DNA of 55,000 bases from a virus. The notes under the pieces were generated by a model. That model was given only the letters and a program-made list of their open reading frames with translations, was not told where the DNA came from and searched no databases. Numbering within the stretch: the stretch's first letter is position 1; every line of letters begins with the position of its first letter. Positions 29,815 to 40,873 of this stretch are shown piece by piece. The stretch is from positions 1-55,000 of the IMG/VR virus record IMGVR_UViG_3300046534_001090, one strand, 5' to 3'. Made by a program: the position numbers and the translations under genes.

Positions 29815-32800
29815 TGACATTAGAAGAAATCCGGCAGAAGTATCCTCAGTATGCTGATCTGAGTGATCAGGTACTTGCGGATTCCTTGTATGAAAGCTCT
29901 TACTCAGATATTGAACGTCCTGAGTTTGATTCCCTTGTGGGTTTTCAGGCTAAACCTGATGCTCCTAATGCCAGCATTATTGATACCGCTCTTGATTATG
30001 GTATCGATTTTTCATCCGGCGCTGTTAGCTTGGGCGAATCGGTTGTTGGTATTGGTGATCTGCTAACAGGGAACTTAGTTGGCAAAGGTCTATCTTCTAT
30101 TGGCTATGACCCTGAAAAGACTAGAGAAATACTCAAGTCAGGCTATAGCCCTGAAAGAAAGCAGCAACTAGAAGAAGTTCAAGCTGCTGAAGGCTTTCTT
30201 AATACTGTTATTGCAGCAATTCAAAATCCCGGTGTGGCCATTGGCACAATCATTGAATCAACTCCTTATTTGCTAGGTAGTGCTGCACTGGTTAGATCTG
30301 CCGGCACTTCAATGCTGGCAAGCAAAGGCATAACGCCTGGAACAAAAGCCGCACAGATATTCTTTAAAGACCCCAAAGTTCTGACTAAGTTGGCTACTAT
30401 CGGCGCCATTAGTGAAGGAGCTATGGCCGCGGGCAGCATCCAAGAACAGGCAAGGCAGGAAGGGCAGGGCTATTTTGATTCAGCTGGCTATGCTCTTGCG
30501 GCGGGAGCCGGCACAGCTCTTATAGGCAGGCTTGCATCCAGAATACCGGGCTTTGGTGATTTGGAAACCACTGTTGGTACTGCCGGCTTAGGTGCAGGCG
30601 AAGGGTTTACTACCGGCAGACTCAAACAAGCCATTATGGATATCGGCAAGGGTGCTATTCAAGAAGGTGTGCTCGAGGAATTACCTCAGTCTGCACAAGA
30701 GCAAGTATTCAGTAACCTAGCACTTGATAAGCCATGGAATGAGAACGTGCCTGAAGCTGCTGCCATGGGCTTGATAGCCGGTGCCGGCATGGGTGGTGGT
30801 GTAGGTATTATCCGCACTGCTATGCGTAGAAAAGATATCGAAGAAACAATTGCAGGGATTACCGACCCTGATAAATCAATCGATGACGCTATCTCAGAAG
30901 CTGATCAGATCCTTCAGGGTAATGAGGTTGAGTTTAACGCGGCTATTGAATCATCTGCTATTGAGTCTCAGGCCAAAGAGCGAAGCGATATCATTCAAGA
31001 TATCCAAAACCAGATAGCCGAAGCTGACAAGAAAATTGAGAAGGCCCGCGGTGATAGAAGCCAATCTGATATTGATACGGCCACTACTGAAAGGCAGGGA
31101 TTAAGGTCAGAGCTATCGAACATGATAGGCATGGACCTTGATACAACTTTTAACCCTACTGTTAGCAACATGGAAGCTACTCTTATTCCGGGCGAGCAGA
31201 TACCTGGCATTGATATAGTTAGACAGGCACTAGGTCTTGAGATAGAAACAGATCAGCAGTCTCAGGCCCGTCTAGATGGCACTCTTGGCAATGTAGACTT
31301 TACCCCTACTGCTAACACCGATTTATCAATAGCTCCACGTGAAACCGCAGAGGATACGGGAGGCATAGACTTTGAGCGCCCCGAGATAACTACTAGCAGG
31401 CTAGAGCCTAGCGCAAATATACAAACCAGCCCTATTGAATCTGTTGACTTCAAAACAACGGATCTTGCTATTGAGACTAACGATCAGGCTAATAGCCGGT
31501 TATCTTCCAATAATACAACCGTAGACTTCCAGCCTAGCAAGACTTCCAGCATGGAGTTAGCGCCTAAAACCGCTCCTACCACTGGCAGTATCGACTTTGT
31601 TCGGCCAGAAAGGACTACAAGCCAATTAGATGGTGCCGAAACACAGCGCCCCGGCGAGCAGATACCTTCCGTTGATTTTGAAAGGCCAACTGCTTTATCT
31701 ACTACCGATATTCCCGCTACAAATCAGGATGCTACTACCAGCGCCCCAGCTGTCGATTACAATCCAGATAGACTACCTCTTGTTAAAAGCGATGGGACCG
31801 CATTTAAAACAGAAAAATCGGCCACTATGTCAAAGCAGTTTAAATCTGTACCTGGTGCGACTGTTATTCCTGTAGACGGTGGTTTTGCTGTTAAGCCTCC
31901 TACCGCCGAGCAAGTTCAGGCTACTAAAGATCAAGCTGCTGAAGCTGACAAGGCTTCTACCGAACTATCCACAAAGATTAGAGGTATTGTAGGGCGATCA
32001 GAAAAGCTAAGCGATGCAAGAACCGCTGTTGCTCGAGAGCTTGGCAATGAAGTTACTCAGCAGCAAGAACAGAATATCAAGTCTTACTGGAATCAGGATC
32101 AGCAAAAAGCCCGTAAACAGATTAAGGAAAGCGATTCACTAGCTGTTGCAATAGCGAAGCTAGGCGGCATTGATATGAGCTACCGCGAGGATATGACTCG
32201 CGATACTACTGAAAACAAGATGGTTCCCGGTGTCGGCGCCATGTTTAACAAGAAAGGTACTAGCCCTGATGATATGGCTACTGCCTTGCTGCAGTACAAC
32301 TACCTTACTCAGTCTGAAATTGATAACGCGATGGATAACGGGGGTGTTAATGCGCTTGCCGATCTAATCAATGAAGAGCTTGCTGGCGGGAAGAAGCGGT
32401 ATCAGGTTGGATCTGCTTTTGAGCAAGAGCAGATGAATGCTGAAATTGATGCCGAGTACCTTGAACAGAAACAAATTGTTGAAGAAGATCGTGACGATGT
32501 ATATTCTGAGATTGCTGCCGAATACGGCCAAGAAATAGCTGACCAGGCTAGGGTTTATGATCAAGATACTGAAGACTATGTTTATACGCTAGAATCTGAC
32601 CTTGATTCTCAGATGGAATCTCAAATTCAACAGGAGAGGGATTTAGAAAATGAAACAATCAACCAAGACGCGGCAGAGGCCAGCACCACCACCAGTGATG
32701 AGTCCATTGGGCAAACTGCTGACCAACAGAGCGGATTCGCTAGAACAGAGGATCAAAACGCTCAAGAAGAAGACTTCCAGCTAGGCCAGCAATCAGATGC

Positions 32801-35800
32801 TGATATCTTGGCTCAAGAGCGCGCGCAGAAAGCTGCTGACGATACCGCCAAAAAAGCTGAAGAAAAGCAAAAGGCTGACGATGAGTTAGGTGATTTTAAT
32901 CTTGCCGGCTCAAATTCGGCGGTAGACCAGGCTGAATCTCGCGGCCAAGGCAATATGTTCGATGCCATGGGCCGGGCTCCTGTCTCTGATACTGAGGCAG
33001 AGGTTCAAAGACTAACTAAGCAAGTAAACAAAGGCGAAGGAACAGATCAGCTTAGAGCTAAAGCCGGTGGTGAGTTTGGCCCTAATGGGGAGTGGTATGA
33101 AGGTGGTAAGTTTATCGCTACTACAAACCTTCCTAAAAGAATGCAAGTGTGGCTAAAAAACGCTACTAGAAATACAGAAGTTCTTACCGAGTTTGCGACT
33201 GACGATACCCCTGCCAAAAAATCTATTCCTCGTATTGGTCAATTCCCGATTGTTTCTGGCATTGCTGATGCTTATGGGGCGTTTGGTCCTCAGGGGAAAA
33301 CAAGCGATGGCCGCGAAGAGTGGATGAGAGAAAACTATAGCCCGGATCTTTATGCTGAAATAGTGAAAGCCAGGGATTTGTATATCAGTGGCGATAGATG
33401 GGTAAGCGTGCTTGATTTTCCTCTTTCTGCCAATGTATCCGATCTATCTCGAATGATTGTCAACGATATTGCTGTGCCAGAAGAGGCAATAATTAACAGG
33501 GACCAGAAAGTTCAAGACAATATTCGCGCTGTGCAGAAAGCGTATGAAAATGAGTTTTCAGATATTGTCACCACTCCCGCCGAAACATCTAGCGCCGAAT
33601 TAGTAGATGCTGATATCTTTGAAGCTATAGATAATGCCGCAGATTACAACAAGAAATTAGAAAATAGCTACGTAGAGCGCAATTTCTCAGACCAGATTTC
33701 TGCTGAATTCTTAAAAATTCGCACTAGGACAAAGCGCAACGAATGGTTAGACGATAATCTAACCGGCGACCAAGAAAATGAATTGCAGGATTTGTATAAT
33801 TTAGATGAGGATAGGCTTAACGAATTGTCTCAATACGTGGGTCAGTTTGATGATAGCTCCCCGCAAGCCATGGGAAAAAGCATTGCCTTGTGGTTTAAAG
33901 ATGTTGATTCTAAAAATTTCAAAGATACCCCGCAATACGCTGGAATTCTTAGTGCGCTAGAGTTTGCGAAATCAAAAAACTGGGACTTAAATACGGTAAT
34001 GGTTGGCGCTACTGATCGAATTAATGAGTGGGCTGGTAGCGATGCGGCTGAATTATTCCCTAGATTCTTCGGGCAAGATGCCGACAATACCCGCACCATA
34101 GAGCAGGTCCAGCTTGAATATCAAGCTGTAGAGGTTCTTAACGGCGATGATATGACTGAGTCTCGCCTTGAACAACAAGATACCTTGAGAGAGGAAGCTA
34201 AGGATCTACAGGTAGAAAAAGCTCAATCCATGCTTGATGAGGGCAAGGTTCCTGTATTTCAGGAAGGTGATCTTTATTACACAATTACCCCTTCTACCAG
34301 ATCACAAGGCAAGTACCAGCTTACTACCTACAATAAGACTGGTGCGCTTGGTGACACTACCCTTAATTCCCTTGAAGCAATCAATCGAGAACTTCAGTTA
34401 GCCTCGGCTACCATATTGCCAGAATCAGAAGCTGATAAGGTTATGGGCGATATAGCGATTGCTGAAGGTGAGTTTCAGGAGAGAAGAACTAAATCACAAG
34501 AGCAGGCGAATGATCCTGCCAGTCAAGCTATCTCACAATTTACCACTGCCATTAAGGATCTCACTGATCAATTAAAGGCTCCTGCTGCTACGGGTCAAGC
34601 TACTCAAACTGTTGCCGAACCAGATGTAAAATCAACTCCATTAAGTCAAGCCGATGAACAAGTTTCTAAAATACCTGATGGCGACTTGCCTATTGATGAG
34701 TTTAAGGCGGCTTTTGAATTCGTTGTTGAAAACAAGGAAGCTATTAAAACTGAACTTAGCAGTAGTATGACTAAGGCTCAATTGCTAGACAGACTAGGCG
34801 CTTACGAATCCTCTCGCTATAAAAATGAAAAAAAGTCGATGGTTGTATCTACTGTTTTTGACGATATTTTAAGCGACTTCTTGGCGCCCACTGCTGGCGA
34901 ATCTGGAATGATTAGCTACTCTATTGGCATGGGCGGTGATGCTACTCAATCTAAGAGGAATAAGATAAATGCGCTTACTCAGGAAGATTTAGATAACCAT
35001 GCTACTCGCATAGAGCAAAGCAGGAAAGACCGCGCCAAAGCTCTTGAGGAAAAAGAAGAAGGCATTGAAAACCCTGAAAGTATTCAGGACTATGAAAATT
35101 TACTTAATAAGCTTGCTCGTGAAAATGAAGTAAAAACCTTTGCTGAGGCTCGTAACTTACTACCGTTAGATCAGCGTATGGAATTTGATGTGTTAAAGGC
35201 CGCTGAATCAAGAGGTAAGCGCGTTGATAATAAGGATGCAGAAAAAACAAGACTTCAAACTTCGGATATAGCTCAAGTTGGTGAAATTATTGAAACTACT
35301 CACACCAAGAAAGGCTATGACCTTTTTGTTATTCAGCTCGAAGACCGTATTGAAAAGGAAGAATATCAAAAACTAAATGCGTCTGCTAAAAAACTGGGCG
35401 GTCGTTACTCATCGTTTAGAGGGAGTGGGGCTATACCAGGCTTTACTTTTACTGAGCGTGATAATGCTGAAGCATTTCAAAAGCTGGTTGGTGGTGATAC
35501 TGATCAAGCGCAAGAAGTCGCGCAGGCCCGTAGGGATGAGTTTAAAGATGATAAGTCACAGTCTGCTGTCGAGCGCCTTAGAACTATGGCAGATTCCCTT
35601 GAAGAAAGAGCTAATACGTCATTAAATCAAGACAGAAAAGAAAATACGGCTCGCAGGGCAGGGATGGCAGCTAGTGCTACTGCTAAAGCTGAAGCTGAAA
35701 TTGCTATGGCTCAAACCATGAATAATATTGCCAACTCTATTGAGTCTGGTGATGCTCAATTTTTAGATCAAGTTAGAACTAAAACCCAAGTAGAAATGCT

Positions 35801-38800
35801 GGATTCTTTTATTCATATTGCCAAAAGTGAACAGGCGTATGAAATGTTCCCCGGCGATTACACTAAACAGCAAAATTTTAAATACTCAGAGCCAACAGCC
35901 GAAACAGCTGAGAAAGCGGTTTTCCCTGCTTACGTTGCTTGGAGGTCTGATCTAGCCAAGTTAGGAAGACAGCTCCAAGAAATACCAGGCACTAAGCGCA
36001 TGGGCGACAATCTAATAAAAGTTGCTGATGATGTTAGTTCTCAATATACAAAATGGGCAAAAGATAATTTAATCGAAGCATCTGTGTTTAAAAAAGCTGA
36101 TGGTTCTTTAGCGGCATTTTCTACAAAGAAAGCCGCTCTAGCTTCTATATATGTTTCTGGGTTTAGCGGGCAGGCCATTCCATTCCAGGTCAAAAGAGGT
36201 GAGCATGTTATAGTTTTGAGCCCTTCTGAAGCTCAAAAAAGGGGAATATGGGAAGGCCAAGAGGATAAAAAAATATCCTTGTCCAAAGATTTTTCAAGCG
36301 AGCTAATTACAAAGTTAAATCGCAAGTCGGTTGATGTTCCTTGGATACTTGATTCTGCTCACGCCAAACGCAAGCGGCTTTCTGCGATGAACATTGAAAC
36401 CCCTGCTGAATTTAGATCGATGATGCAAGAATACATTGCAAGCAAGTCTCAAGCCAAAGAGCCAAACAAAATCAAGGAACTTGAGAGGGCTATGGTTGGG
36501 CGCCGTAATGATGGTTTAGATTTTTTCCCAACTCCTGCTCTTGTTGCTGGCGAAATGATTGATGCTGCTGGCATTGAAGAGGGAATGACAGTTTTAGAGC
36601 CTTCTGCGGGCATGGGTCATATCGCAGACCAGGTACGCCAAGCAGGTTTCGAGCCTGACGTTGTTGAAATATCTGGCGATAGACGAGAACTGTTAGAAGC
36701 TAAGGGTTATAACGTAATCGATACAGATTTTCTTGAGACTACGGATAAGTATGATCGCATAATAATGAATCCTCCTTTTTCTGACCGCAGGGATTTTGAG
36801 CATGTTCAACACGCCTATTCTCTGCTCAACGAAAATGGTCGCTTAGTTGCCATTGTTGGTGAAGGTGTTTTTTTTGGCAGTGACAAGAAAGCAAAAGAAT
36901 TTAGAGACTGGTTTGAATCTACTGGTGGTACTGATGAGAAATTAGCAGAAGGTACTTTTCAAGATCCGTCTTTGCCAGTAACAACTGGTGTTAATGCCCG
37001 CATGATCGTAATAGACAAATCTTCTGATGAAGATGTTCTATTTAGCGATGATGATATCCTTCAAATATCCAAACTTCAGGCAGATCCTGATGTTAGAGGA
37101 TTAAAGGTAGAGAAGATCAGGGGGTCACTAGCCCCGGCTCTTGCGAATCTAAATCAGATAGATGGCTTTGATGTAGAGATACTTCAATCGGTTGGTGATC
37201 TTCCACCAGGCGCGTTAAACCAGACTGACAAGAATGGCCGGTACAAAGGCGCATTCTACCAAGGCAAGGTGTATCTATTCGCTGATAACCTGAATAGCCG
37301 GCGCGATGCCGAGACTACACTCGCGCATGAGCTGGTAGGCCATAAAGGGGTGCTTGTTGGCGCCACTGCTGAAGAGTGGTCAGGCATTAAGAAAGATATA
37401 AATAACCTTCTAAAATTGAAGAATGCTACTGCTGTAGATATTGCCAGTGAGACTAACCGCAGATACAAGAATTTAAAGCAAGGCAGTGAAAACTGGAATA
37501 AAGAATTTCTGGCCATTGCTGCCGAGCGTAGATCATTGCGCGGCACTTTAAAAGATATGGTAGAGCGGGTTAAGGCCATTGTTCGCAGATACATGAAAGA
37601 GCTTGGCTTTAAAGGTCCGTTCGCTGAATCAGATATCGAATCAATACTTCAAAACTCTGAGCAGAATCTTCGCAATCGTAGGGGTGATCCTAGAGCTAAT
37701 CCTAATGACTCATTTTTGGGTGTTAGTGATTTACCAATGGACACAGAATCGCGACTACAGAGAGCCAGGGATATGGGCTTTGATACAGATACTGTTTATT
37801 ACCATAAATCAAAAAACGACTTTGAGGAATTTTCTAGGGACGCTGAATCAGGCTGGACGATCGACAAGAAAACAAATGGGATTTATTTCGCCAGCGATCG
37901 TGATTATGTAAATATGTATTCTGGAACTACTGTTTACCCTACATATTTAAAGAAGGGAGCAAGGATTAAAGACGTTAGCTCTAACTTGGAGCTATCAGAT
38001 CAGCACAAAGAAACCAGAAAGGCTGAACAAGACGGATTTACGGCTGTAAGAATTACAGACAATTCTTTGGGTGAGTTTATTGTTTTTGACCCTTCCCAGA
38101 TACGCTCAGTCAACGCAGAGTTTGATCCAGATTTCTCAGATAGCGGCAATATCTTAATGAGCCAGGAAGAGCCCGATAGCGCATTAAAAGAAATAGCTGA
38201 TCGAGTATTGGCTAAAACTAATCGGGGATCCTTTGCAAACACTTTAAAGCAGTCTATTGAAGACCATAAGGACAATTGGCAATCAACTATGCGAAGAGGT
38301 TTGGTTGATGAGTACCAGTCTATCGCTGACCTTGAAACAGCCCAATATGGGGAGCTTAGGGATGCCACAGATTCGGCATACAAAGCGGCTACTTTCAGCA
38401 AGAAAAGTGGAACAGTATTAGATTCGGTTATGACCTATGGTGCGCCAGTGTATAAGGATGGCGGCATAGAGATTGATGAAAGCATGCCAGGTCTAGTTAA
38501 AATCTTTGAGCCCTTGGCTATGCGCGGGATGGTTCGAGAATGGGAATTGTGGGCCGGTGCTGTTAGAGCTAAGAGGCTAATGGCTGAAGGCCGCGAAAAC
38601 CTATACACGCAAAAAGATATCGATACTATTCTTGGGTCTGTTACCGGCAAGAAGTTAGAGCTGTATCAAAAGATTCAGCGTAACTGGACCGCATTTAATA
38701 AGCGCATGCTAGATTTTTCTGAAGCAGCTGGCCTGATCAATCCTGAAGAGCGACAACTATGGGAAAGTGATGATTATGTGCCTTTCCATCGCATATCAGA

Positions 38801-40778
38801 ATTGCCTACAGATAACCCAAAGAACAAAAGCGGTAACACTAAAGGTTTGGCCGGCAAGAAGTCTGGGATTACCCAGCTTAAAGGTGGCGTAGAGCAGATT
38901 AGTATCATGGAATCTATCGTGCGTAATACAACAAGCATGATCGATGCGTCCATGAAAAACATTGCCATGCAAAGAACTATTGAATTAGCTGAAAAAACAG
39001 GAGTTGTTGAAGAGGTTAGCGATGCGACTATCAGTGATGAAGAGGCTATTAAGCGGCTTGATGATTATGGGATTCAGTACACTGACAAGAATTTAGGCGC
39101 CTACAAGAGTCTACTAGCTAAGAACGATGCTAGAAACGGCACTGTTAGCGTTAGTGTTAATGGCAAGCCTAAGAGATACCTGGTTAATGATCCTGTCCTA
39201 CTGCGAGCGATGAACGGACTAGGACCGACCGGGATAGAAGGCGTAATGAAGATCTTTAGAATGCCAAAGATGCTGCTGACTGAATTGATAGTAGCGGATC
39301 CATCATTCTCGTTAAGAAACTTCACGCGAGATACTTTGTCTACGTGGGTAACCGTCAACGGGATTAAGAGAAATCCTATTTCCGATGCAGTTAAAAATGT
39401 GCGTAATGCTTACAATGAGACTGATACGTTAAAGAGCATGCGTATTCAGGGTGTTGGTGGCGGCTCATTCTACGATGTAACACCTGAAGGCGTTAGGTCG
39501 CACTTAGAAAAAGTAAGCGGTGATGCGTCTATTGGGACAAGTGTTGCTGAATTTTGGCAATCATACAAAAAAGTCCTTGGCACAACTGAGTTAGCAAACA
39601 GAATGGCTGTGTATGACGCAGTGATTAAGGCCGGTGGTTCTAAAGCGGAGGCTGCTTACCAGGCAGATGACGTACTAAACTTTACTAGGCATGGTGAATG
39701 GAAAGCTATTAACTTCCTCATCCAGTCAGTACCGTTTATGAATTCCCGTATACAGGGCTTAGACAGGCTTGCTAGAGGCGCTAAAGAAGGAACTACTAAA
39801 GCTCACCAGTTCAATCAGCAATTTATGATGAAAGGCGCTGTGTACACCGCAGCGACATTGGCGCTATTGGCCGCTAATTGGGATAACGAAGACTATTGGG
39901 ATCTTGAGGAATGGGAGCGAGATACTTATTACCATTTCTACACGCCTGGTGGCGGGCATTTCCGTATGCCTAAACCTTTTGAGGTTGGCGCTATATTTTC
40001 TACTGTTCCTGAGAGACTGTTTGAGCAGTTCAGGGAAGATGCCAATATGAAGCTGCTAGGCAAGCGCATGCTTAGCATGTTCGCCAATACCTTCGCTTTT
40101 GATCCTGTTCCTCAGATTTTCAAGCCTGCTTATGAAGTGGCAAAGAATGAGAGCAGCTTTACCAAGAGACAGATTCTTAGTCAGGGCATGAAGTATGCTT
40201 CACCAGAAGCTCAGTACACGCCTTATACCAGCAAAACTTTTATTGAACTCGCTGATGCTATGCCTGATTCCGCTCCCGAGTGGATGCGCTCACCAGCTCG
40301 CCTAGAACACCTTTACAGGGGTTATTTAGGAACTCTAGGGGGATATGTCCTGTTAGGCAGTGATTTCATAGCTAGGCAGGCTACAGGTGCTCCACCACGG
40401 CCAGAAGCGCGAATAAGAGACATACCTGTACTGAATTCTTTTATCCGGGATGGCGTTCAAAGCAATAAGCAGCTAGGCAAGATCTATGATCTGTCGAACG
40501 ATATTAATGAAATATACACTGCCATGAACAAGTACCGTAAGGAAGGCGCCTCTCAAAAAGCGATTAGTCTTCTAACTAACAACAAAGAAAAACTAAGGTT
40601 GCGTATAGCTCTGAACAAGACAACTACGCAGATGGGAAATATCGGTGCTCAAATCAGGAAGGCATACGATAGCAAAACTCTTAATCCAGCAGAAAAGAGA
40701 AAGATGATTGATGATCTAACAACGAGAAGGAATGCTATTGCTAAAAATGCCGAGAAAAGGTTTAGAGATTTCTTCTAA
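29814..40778 (+). CDS. Giant polyvalent internal virion protein (methyltransferase, zincin-like, ART-like, LPD38-like)
   Basis: A 3,654-residue protein, a fifth of the window. Order seen: hydrophobic Gly/Ala-rich segments (about residues 135-345); Thr/Pro linkers with VDF and IDFxRPE repeats (about 455-640); helical and acidic regions; an adenine-methyltransferase with EPSAGMGHIAD at 2262 and NPPF at 2319; a zincin-like HELVGH at 2505-2510; an ADP-ribosyltransferase-like domain from H2664 (YYHKS) to E2754 (EFIVFDPSQIRS); then an LPD38-like region, about 2800-3654 (VADPSFSLRNFTRDT). This is the polyvalent-protein architecture described by Iyer, Aravind and colleagues (2017), thought to enter the host with the DNA and counter host defences. 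DarB of P1 is a distant functional analogue. Each module's activity is inferred. Confidence 0.9.
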   Translation: MTLEEIRQKYPQYADLSDQVLADSLYESSYSDIERPEFDSLVGFQAKPDAPNASIIDTALDYGIDFSSGAVSLGESVVGIGDLLTGNLVGKGLSSIGYDPEKTREILKSGYSPERKQQLEEVQAAEGFLNTVIAAIQNPGVAIGTIIESTPYLLGSAALVRSAGTSMLASKGITPGTKAAQIFFKDPKVLTKLATIGAISEGAMAAGSIQEQARQEGQGYFDSAGYALAAGAGTALIGRLASRIPGFGDLETTVGTAGLGAGEGFTTGRLKQAIMDIGKGAIQEGVLEELPQSAQEQVFSNLALDKPWNENVPEAAAMGLIAGAGMGGGVGIIRTAMRRKDIEETIAGITDPDKSIDDAISEADQILQGNEVEFNAAIESSAIESQAKERSDIIQDIQNQIAEADKKIEKARGDRSQSDIDTATTERQGLRSELSNMIGMDLDTTFNPTVSNMEATLIPGEQIPGIDIVRQALGLEIETDQQSQARLDGTLGNVDFTPTANTDLSIAPRETAEDTGGIDFERPEITTSRLEPSANIQTSPIESVDFKTTDLAIETNDQANSRLSSNNTTVDFQPSKTSSMELAPKTAPTTGSIDFVRPERTTSQLDGAETQRPGEQIPSVDFERPTALSTTDIPATNQDATTSAPAVDYNPDRLPLVKSDGTAFKTEKSATMSKQFKSVPGATVIPVDGGFAVKPPTAEQVQATKDQAAEADKASTELSTKIRGIVGRSEKLSDARTAVARELGNEVTQQQEQNIKSYWNQDQQKARKQIKESDSLAVAIAKLGGIDMSYREDMTRDTTENKMVPGVGAMFNKKGTSPDDMATALLQYNYLTQSEIDNAMDNGGVNALADLINEELAGGKKRYQVGSAFEQEQMNAEIDAEYLEQKQIVEEDRDDVYSEIAAEYGQEIADQARVYDQDTEDYVYTLESDLDSQMESQIQQERDLENETINQDAAEASTTTSDESIGQTADQQSGFARTEDQNAQEEDFQLGQQSDADILAQERAQKAADDTAKKAEEKQKADDELGDFNLAGSNSAVDQAESRGQGNMFDAMGRAPVSDTEAEVQRLTKQVNKGEGTDQLRAKAGGEFGPNGEWYEGGKFIATTNLPKRMQVWLKNATRNTEVLTEFATDDTPAKKSIPRIGQFPIVSGIADAYGAFGPQGKTSDGREEWMRENYSPDLYAEIVKARDLYISGDRWVSVLDFPLSANVSDLSRMIVNDIAVPEEAIINRDQKVQDNIRAVQKAYENEFSDIVTTPAETSSAELVDADIFEAIDNAADYNKKLENSYVERNFSDQISAEFLKIRTRTKRNEWLDDNLTGDQENELQDLYNLDEDRLNELSQYVGQFDDSSPQAMGKSIALWFKDVDSKNFKDTPQYAGILSALEFAKSKNWDLNTVMVGATDRINEWAGSDAAELFPRFFGQDADNTRTIEQVQLEYQAVEVLNGDDMTESRLEQQDTLREEAKDLQVEKAQSMLDEGKVPVFQEGDLYYTITPSTRSQGKYQLTTYNKTGALGDTTLNSLEAINRELQLASATILPESEADKVMGDIAIAEGEFQERRTKSQEQANDPASQAISQFTTAIKDLTDQLKAPAATGQATQTVAEPDVKSTPLSQADEQVSKIPDGDLPIDEFKAAFEFVVENKEAIKTELSSSMTKAQLLDRLGAYESSRYKNEKKSMVVSTVFDDILSDFLAPTAGESGMISYSIGMGGDATQSKRNKINALTQEDLDNHATRIEQSRKDRAKALEEKEEGIENPESIQDYENLLNKLARENEVKTFAEARNLLPLDQRMEFDVLKAAESRGKRVDNKDAEKTRLQTSDIAQVGEIIETTHTKKGYDLFVIQLEDRIEKEEYQKLNASAKKLGGRYSSFRGSGAIPGFTFTERDNAEAFQKLVGGDTDQAQEVAQARRDEFKDDKSQSAVERLRTMADSLEERANTSLNQDRKENTARRAGMAASATAKAEAEIAMAQTMNNIANSIESGDAQFLDQVRTKTQVEMLDSFIHIAKSEQAYEMFPGDYTKQQNFKYSEPTAETAEKAVFPAYVAWRSDLAKLGRQLQEIPGTKRMGDNLIKVADDVSSQYTKWAKDNLIEASVFKKADGSLAAFSTKKAALASIYVSGFSGQAIPFQVKRGEHVIVLSPSEAQKRGIWEGQEDKKISLSKDFSSELITKLNRKSVDVPWILDSAHAKRKRLSAMNIETPAEFRSMMQEYIASKSQAKEPNKIKELERAMVGRRNDGLDFFPTPALVAGEMIDAAGIEEGMTVLEPSAGMGHIADQVRQAGFEPDVVEISGDRRELLEAKGYNVIDTDFLETTDKYDRIIMNPPFSDRRDFEHVQHAYSLLNENGRLVAIVGEGVFFGSDKKAKEFRDWFESTGGTDEKLAEGTFQDPSLPVTTGVNARMIVIDKSSDEDVLFSDDDILQISKLQADPDVRGLKVEKIRGSLAPALANLNQIDGFDVEILQSVGDLPPGALNQTDKNGRYKGAFYQGKVYLFADNLNSRRDAETTLAHELVGHKGVLVGATAEEWSGIKKDINNLLKLKNATAVDIASETNRRYKNLKQGSENWNKEFLAIAAERRSLRGTLKDMVERVKAIVRRYMKELGFKGPFAESDIESILQNSEQNLRNRRGDPRANPNDSFLGVSDLPMDTESRLQRARDMGFDTDTVYYHKSKNDFEEFSRDAESGWTIDKKTNGIYFASDRDYVNMYSGTTVYPTYLKKGARIKDVSSNLELSDQHKETRKAEQDGFTAVRITDNSLGEFIVFDPSQIRSVNAEFDPDFSDSGNILMSQEEPDSALKEIADRVLAKTNRGSFANTLKQSIEDHKDNWQSTMRRGLVDEYQSIADLETAQYGELRDATDSAYKAATFSKKSGTVLDSVMTYGAPVYKDGGIEIDESMPGLVKIFEPLAMRGMVREWELWAGAVRAKRLMAEGRENLYTQKDIDTILGSVTGKKLELYQKIQRNWTAFNKRMLDFSEAAGLINPEERQLWESDDYVPFHRISELPTDNPKNKSGNTKGLAGKKSGITQLKGGVEQISIMESIVRNTTSMIDASMKNIAMQRTIELAEKTGVVEEVSDATISDEEAIKRLDDYGIQYTDKNLGAYKSLLAKNDARNGTVSVSVNGKPKRYLVNDPVLLRAMNGLGPTGIEGVMKIFRMPKMLLTELIVADPSFSLRNFTRDTLSTWVTVNGIKRNPISDAVKNVRNAYNETDTLKSMRIQGVGGGSFYDVTPEGVRSHLEKVSGDASIGTSVAEFWQSYKKVLGTTELANRMAVYDAVIKAGGSKAEAAYQADDVLNFTRHGEWKAINFLIQSVPFMNSRIQGLDRLARGAKEGTTKAHQFNQQFMMKGAVYTAATLALLAANWDNEDYWDLEEWERDTYYHFYTPGGGHFRMPKPFEVGAIFSTVPERLFEQFREDANMKLLGKRMLSMFANTFAFDPVPQIFKPAYEVAKNESSFTKRQILSQGMKYASPEAQYTPYTSKTFIELADAMPDSAPEWMRSPARLEHLYRGYLGTLGGYVLLGSDFIARQATGAPPRPEARIRDIPVLNSFIRDGVQSNKQLGKIYDLSNDINEIYTAMNKYRKEGASQKAISLLTNNKEKLRLRIALNKTTTQMGNIGAQIRKAYDSKTLNPAEKRKMIDDLTTRRNAIAKNAEKRFRDFF

Positions 40779-40873
40779 AGGCCAGATCCGGTTAGGTATA
40801 GGGCAATCTGAATCAACATGCCGATGATTGCCAATACCAGTATTACCCCCATCCAAAAATTCCACTTCTTCAT
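40775..40873 (-). CDS. 32-residue single-pass membrane protein
   Basis: Begins MKKWNFWMGVILVLAIIG, continues hydrophobic through IALYLT, and ends GSGL. The ATG overlaps the TGA of the upstream gene (ATGA), which suggests translational coupling, and its stop overlaps the end of the giant gene on the other strand. A charged start with a 20-residue hydrophobic core is what a small membrane protein should look like. Function unknown. Confidence 0.65.
   Translation of the reverse strand: MKKWNFWMGVILVLAIIGMLIQIALYLTGSGL

Noticed and set aside
29814-40778. N4-type virion RNA polymerase
   Set aside because: Size and location would fit, but no T7-like polymerase motifs are visible; methyltransferase, zincin-like and ART-like modules are.
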